64,000 bases of DNA from Cymbomonas tetramitiformis (taxonomy: Eukaryota; Chlorophyta; Pyramimonadophyceae; Pyramimonadales; Pyramimonadaceae), in contig LGRX02027214.1 in assembly GCA_001247695.2 (NCBI GenBank), forward strand, positions 62,001-126,000. Reading direction: 5' to 3'. A program made the position numbers and the translations under genes. A model generated the notes under the pieces. The model searched no databases, was not told where the DNA came from, and saw only the letters and a list, made by a program, of their open reading frames with translations. The first letter of the stretch is position 1, and the number at the start of each line of letters is the position of its first letter. Below, in pieces: positions 30,788 through 41,285 of the stretch.

Positions 30788-31312
30788 TTAACTGCTCTAT
30801 CCCCTATGTCTAAGAGTCTAGCAGTGAACCGCTTATCTATGATGGGGACTCCGTGTTTGGTTGTGGGAAGGGATTTGGTGAAAATGCCTGAATGGTTTTC
30901 ATCTGTAGGGATCCAGATCGTACGGAATTTCCGCGTCGGTCCGGTACACCACTGTCTAACAGCATGATAGCGGACAACAACATGCTTAAGCTTAGAGGAG
31001 AGGGCTCTTTGGCCGACCAAATGGTGGACAGCAGAGTTATCTACATTAATGGCTATCAGATCAGTGATGTCGAAGAACTTAGCAAGGGTATTGTATATTG
31101 CTCTAGGTTGGTGATAACTCATAACGCGTTGAAACGTGCACCCCCTTTTGGCGTTATAACGCGCGTTAAAACGTGCACTCTGCCCCCCATACTTAAGCCC
31201 CCCATACTTAAGCCTCCCTAACGGAACGGAATCAGGAATCAGGAATCAGGAATCATGAATAAGGAATGACGCGATGCTTGGTTAGAGCGCGCAGAAGACG
31301 AGGGCGAAGAGC

Positions 31313-32257
31313 GTGAGCGGCCACAAGCGGCAGCGGGAGGAGAAGGTCGCAACGGAGGAGGAAAAGGCGAAGCAGGCGAAAGTGGAGGAGCATGCGGAGA
31401 AGAAGTACGCCGAGAAGCTCCGCCTGACCGAGCTGAAGGTGAAGCATGCGGAGGAGAAGGTGCGGAGTTTGGAGAGGGCGCTCGGGGGAGCCACTCCAGC
31501 TCGGGGGGGCCACGGAGAAGCAGGTGAAGCGGGCCGTGCTCTTGAAGGAGAAGGAGCTCCGGGCGGAGTTAGCGGAGGCCGAGCGGCAAAAGGAGGCGAA
31601 GGTGTGCGAGGAGCTTCACCGTCAGTTGGAGCAGCAGGGGAAGGAGCGGCTCCAACTGACGGCCGAGTCCGCGGAGGAGCGAGGCCGGCGGTTGGCGGCT
31701 GAGCATTTCACCCAGCTGCTGGGGGAGAAGGACGAGAGACACACGTCCGACCTCAAGCAGGCGTTCGCCTGCAACTCTGACCTGGCGAAGGAGCAGCTGA
31801 GCAGACAGGGCGCCCATATGGCGCTCATGTTTAACATGTACTCCCAGTTCACCAGCCTGGCGGCCGGTCGGTCGGGCCAAGGGGAGAACTCCGCCGCCCA
31901 CGAAGGGATGGTGGCGTGTACCCAGCACCTGTTGAGCAACACGGAGCAGGGAGTCCAAAAAGGGAAGCTCAAGGAGCTCATGGCTCCCCCGGCGGCCCCC
32001 GGAAAAAGGACCCCGGAAAATCCACCGCAGAAAAAGATACGCGGAGACGAGCTCCGCGCATTTTATCGGCTTGCCAGAAGGCTGCAAACCAACTGGCAGC
32101 CGATTTGAAGAGCGAGAACGAGGATACCGTGGCGGCTGCGGAGATCGAGCTCGGCATCCACAAGGAGATCGTCTCGGGGGATGTTGATCCCGAAGAAGGC
32201 GAGGAGGGCAAGTCCGAGAAGATCCTCGAGCTTTTCCACTCCATGGCGGGAAAGTAG
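31313..32257 (+). pseudogene. coiled-coil protein gene broken by two frame changes
   Basis: One long Glu/Lys/Ala heptad-rich protein is spread over three frames: 31313 to about 31500 (KRQREEKVATEEEKAKQ...), then about 31505 to 32075 (EKQVKRAVLLKEKELRAELA ... MALMFNMYSQFTSL), then about 32075 to 32257 (KAANQLAADLKSENEDT ... ELFHSMAGK, stop). The first shift falls on a G7 run at about 31503-31509, the second near a T4 run at about 32072. This is either a decayed gene or two homopolymer errors. The first codon of the frame is GTG, and an upstream splice acceptor (GCGCGCAG near 31290) is possible. Function is unknown. The style (HFTQ-type coiled coil with basic tail) loosely recalls the accessory protein of the 10-kb element. 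Confidence 0.55.
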
Positions 32258-33219
32258 TTGTCATTTAGTGTTGCTATTGTTTGCTACTTGAATGTACACT
32301 TCAAAATAAGTGCATCTCACAAGCATTTGTTGCTGACGTGTTTGCCACAAGCGTCTGTTCTTGACTTGCTTCCCATGCATGCACAGCTCATGATTATGTT
32401 TAGTATCATTTCATAAGCATATAACAAACTATAACTCAAACCACTCCGAAGTTGCTATCTATTTCGCACTATCACGTGTTAGTCGGGTACATACGTAAGG
32501 AAACCCTATCCAATTCAAGCGACACACGGCCGTACGGGGCACCCGGCGATGAACCAACGACATTCCGGTCACTTATGATCATTTTTCCACTTGCACATAT
32601 GCAGCCGAACTACCAAAAACAACTACTATGACGCCCTGAAGGATATGTGTGGATATGTTACGTTACGAGCGCGCCGCGCGCATATGAGCGTCGACTTTTA
32701 GCATGAGCGCGCCTGGCGTGCTTGTAGCTTTGTACTGGCACACGCGCGCCTGGCACGCTCATGCTAGTTTTGAATCATGCCTCACGTTATGCGCGCGCAT
32801 GCCATCATGATCGTGCCGATAGTGCCCCCGCGCCGCCCCAAGCACCTTCAACTCGCATTTGCGGCATGGAGTGAAACAGTGCACTTATCGAAGGTACAAG
32901 GTGTGTGTAGTAACACAACAAAATGTTATCTTGAGGTCTGGCAATATTCATCACTTCGTAGCAAAGTTATTTTATATGCGAAATATGCAGCTTTCACACA
33001 CAAATTGTGGCAGGTTGCTACTCATATTGTAAACAAAATACAATTGAATCGAGAGCCATCCATTATATACTCTCCTCCTAATTGTCTTTCTAAAATCTCT
33101 CTATTGCTCGCTCGGCACCAATCACAATCTACCTATGATAAACCTATAATCATGTATATGAATCCATGATCTCAAATGACCAATACCGAGGCGCCACACT
33201 ATCTGAGAGCTCCATGTCA
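32258..33219. other. intergenic
   Basis: Contains a GAGCGCGCCTGGC-type inverted pair around 32700-32770. No coding exon is supportable. Confidence 0.45.
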
Positions 33220-34086
33220 TCAGCCTGTCTTTGCCTTCTTATGACGGGGCGCCTCCTCCTTGTCCCCGAGGTCATTGTCGTCCGCATAAGTGCTTCCCTC
33301 GACGGACTCCGTGGTCGGCTTCCCTTCATCGACGATCTCGGTCATGTTGGGCTGCTCGCGGCCGTTGATATCCATCTCGGAGTCCTCATTGGCTGCCGCA
33401 GCCACATTTACCTCATCGTCATTGACCACCTCGGCAGGATTCTCCGGTCCGACAGAATTCTCCACATGGATCTGTGTATATCCATCATCAACATTGCTGG
33501 GGCTGTTAGAGCTGTAGCAAGGTGAGGTGCACATGCTGTCGATGACGCTCGTGTCATTGCCGTCATCACCGTCATTACCCGGGATGGCATACATCCAACT
33601 AGGGCGGGGTGTCATCCAGCCCATCAGGGAGAGTGACCTCCTCATCATGGGTCTCCAGTCTGCGCCCTTGGTAAGGAATCCCACGATACTCGTCGTCGGA
33701 CGCACGGCTTGCCCCCAGCGCGTCCGGCAAAGGTCACTGCGCCAATCGAGCTCAGCCTGGATGGCATCGCGGGCCTCTTGGATGACGACCTCTCGCGTTA
33801 CGGCTAGCTGCTCGCTCACACGCCTGGCACGCAGGTTGGCCGCACGCTGGTTGGCCCATGGGCTGATCCGCAGCCTAGCAGTGTGGCGAGGTAGCCTGGG
33901 CGCTGGTCCTGCCCAGGGGGTGCCACCAGCGACGCCTCCGGGTACAGCTGAAATGGGAAACTGCACTTCGGGCGAGCTTGCTCTAACCGCAGTCCCGGGC
34001 GCCTCCTCCCCAGCCTCTGCAACGGTTGGCGGCTCTGCTGCTGCGGTCGCGCATGACCCTTGGGACGACACCCTGTGAGGCACCAT
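33220..34086 (-). CDS. uncharacterised acidic-tailed protein, 288 aa
   Basis: Uninterrupted frame. The first ATG is MVPHRVSSQGS at 34086; the open frame extends 15 codons further to a GTG. The N-terminal third is Ala/Pro-rich. The middle has a helical segment (RRVSEQLAVTREVVIQEARD) and a Trp-containing stretch (WRSDLCRTRWGQ, GADWRPMMRRSL). The C-terminal third is strongly acidic and Asn/Asp-rich and ends in the basic, NLS-like RHKKAKTG. An acidic tail plus a terminal basic patch suggests a nuclear protein, perhaps transposon-encoded. I do not recognise a family, and splicing at either end is not excluded. Confidence 0.5.
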   Translation of the reverse strand: MVPHRVSSQGSCATAAAEPPTVAEAGEEAPGTAVRASSPEVQFPISAVPGGVAGGTPWAGPAPRLPRHTARLRISPWANQRAANLRARRVSEQLAVTREVVIQEARDAIQAELDWRSDLCRTRWGQAVRPTTSIVGFLTKGADWRPMMRRSLSLMGWMTPRPSWMYAIPGNDGDDGNDTSVIDSMCTSPCYSSNSPSNVDDGYTQIHVENSVGPENPAEVVNDDEVNVAAAANEDSEMDINGREQPNMTEIVDEGKPTTESVEGSTYADDNDLGDKEEAPRHKKAKTG

Positions 34087-35683
34087 CTGCTTGCGACCAC
34101 GCTTCCCGTTGCCACGGAAGGCTCTTGTCACATGGAGACTAACTCCGATGCAAATTCTGATTTGACACTCCGAGATCGGGCAAATCGCGAATTTTCAATA
34201 TAGGCTCCAATATTTTCATCCGAGGTACCCAGCCTCGCCTAGGATTATAATTTATATGGTCCTGCTAGACCAACGCATTCTTTATTCTTTACAAACCCTT
34301 AAAGCATGTCCCGGTTGAGCATAACCCTCCGGAAATAATAGAGGGAACAATCCTACATGAGAATACTGACATGTTACCTATAAATACTACGAAATATACG
34401 AAAAACATATCGTGGGATGCAAACGTGCGTTTGCGCCGTCCAAATAGCAATTGATTTACGCCTACATCCGATATGTTTACCTATTTCCCCTCACTTTCCC
34501 AAAACAATGCACTTCCTTTACTACTTCCTACTTCCGCCCTACTTCCTCCTCCTCCCCCCCCCTACAATCGAAGTCCCGAAATTAACACCCAGATTTTCGC
34601 AACGGGCGATTCAGATTAAAATTCAGGGTTTTCGATTCACCATATGTTTAACCTAAATTCGCAAACTCACTTATTCGAAGCGCTGCAAGTTCACATGTAT
34701 TAGTAAGCTTCTTAGGAAGCACACTGATACTATAACTCGTTTCGCACGGTGTCTTGCGACACATTATGAAGTCATTCTTGAAAATGAGCCTCATTTCGTG
34801 AGCTCACACCTCGAAGCGCTCAATCGAGCATTCGCTATACCTTCCATGGTGCGGGGGTATATCGGATGCGCGCAACGGATGCGCAAGAGTCTCAGCATCA
34901 ATATTCTGTCTTACTTTTGAACTAACTCAAAGCCAATCAAAATATACAAGCGAAAATCACTTTTACATGAAAAGTTGATACTTTGCGCGAAGGGTGTAGC
35001 TCGCAGGCATGTAAGAATGTTGAGATTGGCTTACTTGATCCCAAGATTGCTGGTACCCAAGTGTGTCTTACAGTCTTGGGAATAACATACCCACCATATG
35101 CGTGCTCATATCACGCAGATGGTGTATATGCATCAAGTCAAATATGTCTGCCAGCCCTTTTTGCTTAGCGACGGGGAAGCAAAATGAAAACTGCGAGAGA
35201 CTGAAATGAGTCTCAACGGGGAAAATAATTCTGATCGGCCGCTCTGAATCGCTGAAATCATCATTCTGTCATTTTCGGCGATTCTGAGCCGTCAGCACGA
35301 TTTCATGGCCCATCGCGAAGCTTAAGTATGTGAGCAGGGTAGTAATTTCGGGACTTCGATTCTACTCCGCCCTACTTCCCCCCATACTTATCGCCCCTAC
35401 TATCTTGCCCCTGCCCCCCCTACCCCCCATACGTCCCTGCTACGTCCTCCCATACGACTCCCCCCTACAGCACGGCCACCCTTGTCTCGGACAAGGTTTC
35501 AGATGCATTATTATATGGCGGAGGTGTGCCTATGCGCGCTCATGCCAAAAGAACGGCGCGCATATGCCAATGCGGCGTGCTCATAACGAAACAGACATAT
35601 ACCTAATTCTCTTCCAGTGCGTTCCTGCCATCATCCACATTCTAATTGATTTATCGATTGATAAATGGTTGTGTCTCTAACGC
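34087..35683. other. intergenic with inverted pair
   Basis: CTACAATCGAAGTCCCGAAA near 34562 and TTTCGGGACTTCGATTCTAC near 35345 form an inverted pair about 0.75 kb apart, inside C-rich tracts. This is possibly a small transposon, but no duplication was found. Confidence 0.35.
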
Positions 35684-35836
35684 TCAGTCAAGATCTGCCA
35701 AGATCGCAAGTTCATCAGCTGTGAGTTCGCCATTATCCTCAGCCAATGACTTCTCGGCCAATGAATTCTGTGGCGCGATCATCGAGACTTCTGCTTCTTC
35801 TCCGACCATCGACACTTCTACTTCTTCTCCATTACC
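35684..35836 (-). CDS. possible terminal exon of an unknown gene
   Basis: After a GCATTGCAG acceptor at 35837, the minus strand reads GNGEEVEVSMVGEEAEVSMI and ends ELTADELAILADLD plus stop, 50 codons. The acidic, non-repetitive, low-stop composition looks coding, but no upstream exon could be identified. Low confidence. Confidence 0.3.
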   Translation of the reverse strand, partial: GNGEEVEVSMVGEEAEVSMIAPQNSLAEKSLAEDNGELTADELAILADLD

Positions 35837-36650
35837 CTGCAATGCGATAAGCGCAGTTCACCATGCCCGAGCCCGTGCAGATATGAAAAGCATATTGATG
35901 ATGATACCCCACGCTATGTTTCCCATGTATATCGAGCATACTGCACCTTTTGTCATTCCCAAATGCCGCAGAAAACGACGAATTCACATTCTGGTTCCAT
36001 ACCCTTACTGTGTAATTGGTTGAAATGGTACTTCTAGATCGTACGCAACGGACATCGTGAATGCATCACATTGCCCCCCAAATCCAAGATGAGCAAACTA
36101 TGGCTATAATGAGTCACATTCAAGATTTAGTAAACCATGGTTATGACACTCCACGTATGGTCTACCATGCAGGTCCCGTCATGGATTCCACAGCAAAATG
36201 AATGGGCAATCAGGTACGGGCCCCACACCACATCCTCCTCATACTTATTCCCGTGCTCATCACGTGGAAGCGGCGGATTGATCCAGAAGGAGCCTGAGGA
36301 AGAGCGGCCATTTGCTTGTTCTCAAGTTTTGTTCGGCCACGCCCTCAAGATCAACAGACAATCAGATCTGCATTCGCCGACTTTTGTGCGCACATGAGCG
36401 CGCAAAGAAAATGCCACGTTGAAATGAAGAAAGCGAAATTGAAAGCCGATTCAAATAAGGTATCTCATCAATGCGGCTATGTTCTCATCACACATGTTGA
36501 AACAGGCTGCTTGATTGCGAGAATTATGCTTGCATGATCAGCAACACAACACGGAATGAATAAAGTTCGGTGCACGACTTCGGCTTGCTCCAATGTGGCA
36601 TGCATCAGGGATATGCACGGAGGCCGGAAACATGTAAACGTTCCACATAC
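35837..36650. other. intergenic, upstream of the minisatellite island
   Basis: No repeat or domain-bearing ORF is visible. Confidence 0.35.
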
Positions 36651-36985
36651 AACAACTACAACAACTACAGAATATTCTATACACAACAACTACAGGAACT
36701 ACAGAATGTTCCATATACAACAACTACAGGAACTATAGAATGTTCCATATACAACAACTACAGGAACTATAGAATGTTCCATATACAACAACTACAACAA
36801 CTATAGAATGTTCCATATACAACAACTACAGGAGGTATATAATGTTCCATATACAACAAATACAGGAACTATAGAATGTTCCACATACAACAACTACAGG
36901 AACTATAGAATGTTCCATATACAACAAGTACAAGAACTATAGAATGTTCCATATACAACAACTACAGGAACTATAGAAGGCTTTT
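36650..36985. repeat. minisatellite, about 34-bp unit, about 10 copies
   Basis: Unit built on ACAACTACAGGAACTATAGA followed by ATGTTCCATAT. The first copies are more diverged. This is the first of a run of unrelated minisatellites extending to 47.56 kb. Confidence 0.88.
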
Positions 36986-37334
36986 CTAAAAACAACAAGC
37001 GCTACACAAACAAACAATCAAAATTGAAAGTAACAACAGGTGAAGCATCGCGCAAAACAAGAGCTCTAGCTTTGAAAAGTTGGCAATTCGCTGCTCAAGG
37101 AGTAAACGCATGCACTACGGTATCCGATCGCACAACCGTACATTGCTCAGGCTATCAACGCATGCACCGAAGCTGGTGTTTGCAAACCTGGGGTGGTCAA
37201 GTCATCGATAAAGAATTGCTCATATCCTTCATCACCTGGGTCATAACAACCAACTCTCTATACCATAACGGAATAAAGCTGCGTGCCTGCAACTTGGATA
37301 ACATTTGTCCTCCCGCGATGGAGGGCTATGATCG

Positions 37335-37925
37335 CACCCAGATAAGTGCAGCACACTCCTAGCGGCTGTCTACCGCTCACCAGCCGCTGCCAGAAGCACT
37401 GCTCAGATGAGTGCAGCACCCTGCTAGCGGCTGTCTACCGCTCACCAGCCGCTGTCAGAAGCACTGCTCAGATGAGTGCAGCACACTGCTAGGGGCTGTC
37501 TACCGCTCACCAGCCGCTGCCAGAAGCCCTGCTCAGATGAGTGCAACACACTGCTAGCGGCTGGCTACCGCTCACCAGCTGCTGCCAGAAGCACTGCTCA
37601 GATGAGTGCAGCACACTGCTAGCGGCTGGCTACCGCTCACCAGCCGCTGCCAGAAGCACTGCTCAGATGAGTGCAGCACACTGCTAGCGGCTGGCTACCG
37701 CTCACCAGCCGCTGCCAGAAGCCCAACTCAGATGAGTGCAGCACACTGCTAGCGGCTGTCTACCGCTCACCAGCCGCTGCCAGAAGCACTGCTCAGATGA
37801 GTGCAGCACACTGCTAGCGGCTGGCTACCAATCACCAGCCGCTGCCAGAAGCACTGCTCAGATGAGTGCAGCACACTGCTAGCGGCTGGCTAACGTTCAC
37901 CAGCTGCTGCCAGAAGCACTGGCCA
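37335..37925. repeat. minisatellite, 65-bp unit, about 9 copies
   Basis: GCTCAGATGAGTGCAGCACA recurs every 65 bp (for example 37401 and 37466), followed by CTGCTAGCGGCTGGCTACCG. Small substitutions such as CTGTC/CTGGC mark subtypes. Confidence 0.9.
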
Positions 37926-37964
37926 CGGGCTCTCTGACTCCCATGGGGTTCCAGTTTTGCCTGG

Positions 37965-38335
37965 CCGAGTCGCCGGTGGCCGGCAAGCATGCAGCCAAGT
38001 CGCCGGAGGCCGGCAACCATGCAGCCGAATCGCCGGTTGCCGGCAACCATGCAGTTGAGTCGCCGGTGGCCGGCAACCATGCAGCCAAGTCGCCGGAGGC
38101 CGGCAAGCATGCAGTTGAGTCGCCGGTGGCCGGCAACCATGCAGCCGAGTCGCCGGTGGCCGGCAAGCAGGCAGCCGAGTCGCCGGTGGCCGGCAAGCAT
38201 GCAGTTGAGTCGCCGGTGTCCGGCAACCATGCAGCCGAGTCGCCGGTGTCCGGCAACCATGCAGCTAAGTCGCCGGTGGCCGGCAACCATGCAGTTGAGT
38301 CGCCGGTGTTCTGCAAGCATGCAGTGCAAGTGTGT
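37965..38335. repeat. minisatellite, 30-bp unit, about 12 copies
   Basis: GAGTCGCCGGTGGCCGGCAA plus CCATGCAGCC. The multiple-of-three unit keeps all frames open (AESPVAGNHA on the plus strand). No gene context supports translation. Confidence 0.9.
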
Positions 38336-38394
38336 CACCTATAGTCTCGAACACAGCATCTGCCAACTCCAGGTCGGTCATGTTGGTGTACTTG

Positions 38395-39120
38395 CTTGGG
38401 ACCCCCACAACCCTCATTCCAGCTGCACGGGATGCAATCACTCCTGGTCATCCGGCACCCTCTCTCCCAACCCCCACAACCCTCATTCCAGCTGCACGGG
38501 ATGCAATCACTTCTGCTCATCCGGCACCCTCTCTCCCAACCACCCCCACAACCCTCATTCCAGCTGCACGGGATGCTATCACTCCCTGGTCATCCGGCAC
38601 CCTCTCTCCCAACCCCCACAACCCTCATTCCAGCTGCACGGGATGCAATGCCCTGCTCATCCGGCACCTCTCTCTAACTCATTCCTGCTCATCTCGGCAC
38701 CGGGATTCCAGCTGCACGGGATGCCGGACATCCCCCTCTCCCATCATTCCAGCTGCACGGGATGCAATCACTCCTGGTCATCCGGCACCCTCTCTCCCAA
38801 CCCCCCACACCCTCATTCCAGCTGCACGGATGCAATCACTCCTGGTCATCCGGCACCCTCTCTCCCAACCCCCACACAAACCCCATTCCAGCTGCACGGG
38901 ATGCAATCACTCCTGGTCTCATCCGGCACCCTCTCTCCCAACCCCCACAACCCTCATTCCAGCTGCACGGGATGCAATCCTCCCTGGTCATCCGGCACCC
39001 TCTCTCCCAACCCCCACACCCTCATTCCAGCTGCACAGGATGCAATCACTCCTGGTCATCCGGCACCCTCTCGAACCCCCCACAACCCTCATTCCAGCTG
39101 CACGGGATGCAATCACCCCA
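38395..39120. repeat. minisatellite, about 64-bp unit, about 11 copies
   Basis: ATTCCAGCTGCACGGGATGC, then AATCACTCCTGGTCATCCGG and CACCCTCTCTCCCAACCCCC. Several copies are shortened or carry small indels (for example near 38680-38740). Confidence 0.88.
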
Positions 39121-39590
39121 CAAGCTCGTCTCCCTCGAAGCTTATAGTGACTCAAACAGGGGAACTTATCCCACAAAGAAGCCACGAGCTCGTCTCCCTC
39201 GAAGCTTATAGTGACTCAAATAGGGGAACTTATCCACAAAGCCACGAGCTCGTCTCCCTCGAAGCTTATAGTGACTCAAACAGGGGAACTTGTCCCACAA
39301 AGAAGCCACGAGCTGCTCTCCCTCGAAGCTTATAGTGACTCGAACAGGGGAACTTGTCCCACAAAGAAGCCACGAGCTGCTCTCCCTCGAAGCTTATAGT
39401 GACTCAAACAAGGGGAACTTATCCCACAAAGAAGCCACGAGCTGCTCTCCCTCGAAGCTTATAGTGATTCAAACAAGGGAACTTATCCCACAAAGAAGCC
39501 ACGAGCTCGTCTCCCTCGAAACCTACAGTGACTCAAACAAGGGAACTTATTCCACAGAGAAACCACGAGCTCGTCTACCTCGAAGCTTAT
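39118..39590. repeat. minisatellite, about 64-bp unit, about 8 copies
   Basis: CTCGAAGCTTATAGTGACTC followed by AAACAGGGGAACTTATCCCA and CAAAGAAGCCACGAG. It begins directly where the previous array stops, with no unique spacer. Confidence 0.88.
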
Positions 39591-39844
39591 CACCATCTCA
39601 AACAGTCCAAACCACTCATTGCATAATTCAAGCAGACTTCAAAAGCGCATCATGTAGAAGCCTACTCTGCCCGTCCCCTGTAAAAGCGCAACAAACTTTT
39701 ACAACTTCTGATCAAGCTTTGTTGTCTTGCACTTTGGACCAGGACTCACCAGCCTTACAATGCTCCAAGACCACACACCTGTTGAAGAACAAGCCATTCC
39801 CGTTCCCGTTAATAGATTTAGATGGGAGTCCGCAAAAGTTCTGT

Positions 39845-40155
39845 GGTTTCAAACATTGTGATGGAAAAGCCCTAACCGCCACATGAAGGGTGAGTGCCAT
39901 TTCGATGTTTCAAACATTGTGATGGAAAAGCCCTAACCGCCACATGAAGGGTGAGTGCCATTTCGATGTTTCAAACATTGTGATGGAAAGCCTAACCGCC
40001 ACATGAAGGGTGAGTGCCATTTCGATGTTTCAAACATTGTGATGGAAAAGCCCTAACCGCCACATGAAGGGTGAGTGCCATTTCGATGTTTCAAACATTG
40101 TGACGGAAAAGCCCTAACCGCCACATGAAGGGTGAGTGCCATTTCGATGTTTCAA
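39845..40155. repeat. minisatellite, 61-bp unit, 5 copies
   Basis: TTTCAAACATTGTGATGGAA, then AAGCCCTAACCGCCACATGA, in nearly identical copies. Confidence 0.9.
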
Positions 40156-40159
40156 AGAA

Positions 40160-41284
40160 GCCGTTGGCTGCCACAAAAGGAAACGAAAAAAAAATCCAAA
40201 CCAACAGCGAGCTCAGTTCTGTTCGTTCGCCTTCTCACCACATCCAACCCAAAACTCTCTCTTCTGTTGCAGACCATGAGTAGAGTCATTGAAGTAGACT
40301 TTCATTCATGCCACACAAAGCTACTTATCTGATTCAGATTAACGCGATCAAAGATTGTGGCATTGTGGCACTGAGCGCGTCCCACGAGAAAGATTGGCGC
40401 ATAGCTCGGTCCCCGGGCCTGATCCAACTTTACATCACATCGGGACTGCTCAACTTCCCGGGTCACCAAGAAAGACCGAGTGGGGACTGCTCACCTCCCC
40501 GGGTCAACATCAAAAGCTTGAGCAACTTGCAAATAAGCTGCTGGATGTGGAGGCGGGAGGTCATTTTCATGTAGTGCAAAGATGGAGATGTTATCTGCTT
40601 CCTTCGAGGAGCACCGTTTGCGCGCCTCCCCTCCCCGGTTCAGCATGAACCGCACGATTGCTTGGATGCAAAGATAGATAGAGATCTAAGCAGCTTACAA
40701 ATGAACTGTAGTGTCCTGACCTGATTCCAAAGGTAGGAAACCCCAACTCTGGGAATGGACCTCAGGTAGCAATCACGGAGCACATGGATACCTGCGGTGC
40801 AAAGTGGCGTTGCAGTAGGGCGCTCACGTCTTCTATGTCGAAGGCGCCACACACCCCCACCTGAGGAGCCAAGGTGAAACGTTACTTCTTCGAAAGAAAG
40901 AAACGACCAGGGTTGCATAGCACGTGTTTACCGAGCAGATAAAGCGCTACTGCAAACTTGAACATCTTTGTTTCGTCGCTCGTCATTCTTTTGGCAAAGC
41001 ACTGAAGACGAATGAGAGAGTGCGCTATGCAGTTTGCAAGGACCACGAACTTAGAGTGAGCAGGCTGTAACAAACGTTTCGTTTCGAGGGCTGGGTTTGG
41101 CGCAGATGTTTGGCACATAAACCTTCGCCATTGTGTTTTCACAGTCTCATGCTTTTCACAGCGTGTAGTCATTTTTCCTGCATATATTAAAGCTGAAAGG
41201 CAACGAACCCATCGCTCTGCAGAGACGTTCTATTGCCTCGTAAACCGCGTGTAAACTGGAAGAACTTACCTTCCTACTTGCAAC
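40160..41284. other. unique spacer within the minisatellite island
   Basis: No domain-bearing ORF. A short duplicated phrase, GGGACTGCTCAACTTCCCGG / GGGACTGCTCACCTCCCCGG, lies at about 40441 and 40482. Confidence 0.4.
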
Positions 41285-41285
41285 A

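Larger units (their letters stand above)
30180..31122 (-). pseudogene. copia RNase H remnant interrupted by a MITE
   Basis: The minus strand encodes YNTLAKFFDITDLIAINVDN, then SSKLKHVVVRYHAVRQW and WIPTDENHSGIFTKSLP, the closing part of a copia RNase H. It differs from the copia at 2.8-24.2 kb. The frame is broken by a 246-bp insert at 30542-30787. Removing that plus one TTAA gives a continuous frame (GCA GTT AAT GGA) running on to 30180. No RT or integrase remains, so this is a 5'-truncated fossil. The downstream part is Ser/Thr-rich and ends in a 21-bp repeat. Confidence 0.82.

Noticed and set aside
31140..35400. A single large transposon enclosing the coiled-coil and acidic ORFs
   Set aside because: Only a short TTAAG/CTTAAG-type inverted match and C-rich tracts were seen at the ends. 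No target duplication was found, so no element is called.
37943..39886. Plus-strand repeat-protein ORFs (AESPVAGNHA, PHNPHSSCTG, KPRARLPRSL)
   Set aside because: Each coincides exactly with a tandem repeat and stops where the repeat does. There is no exon structure or domain.
36650..40155. Possible CRISPR-like arrays
   Set aside because: The repeats are directly contiguous with no unique spacers of constant length, and the genome is eukaryotic, so these are minisatellites.
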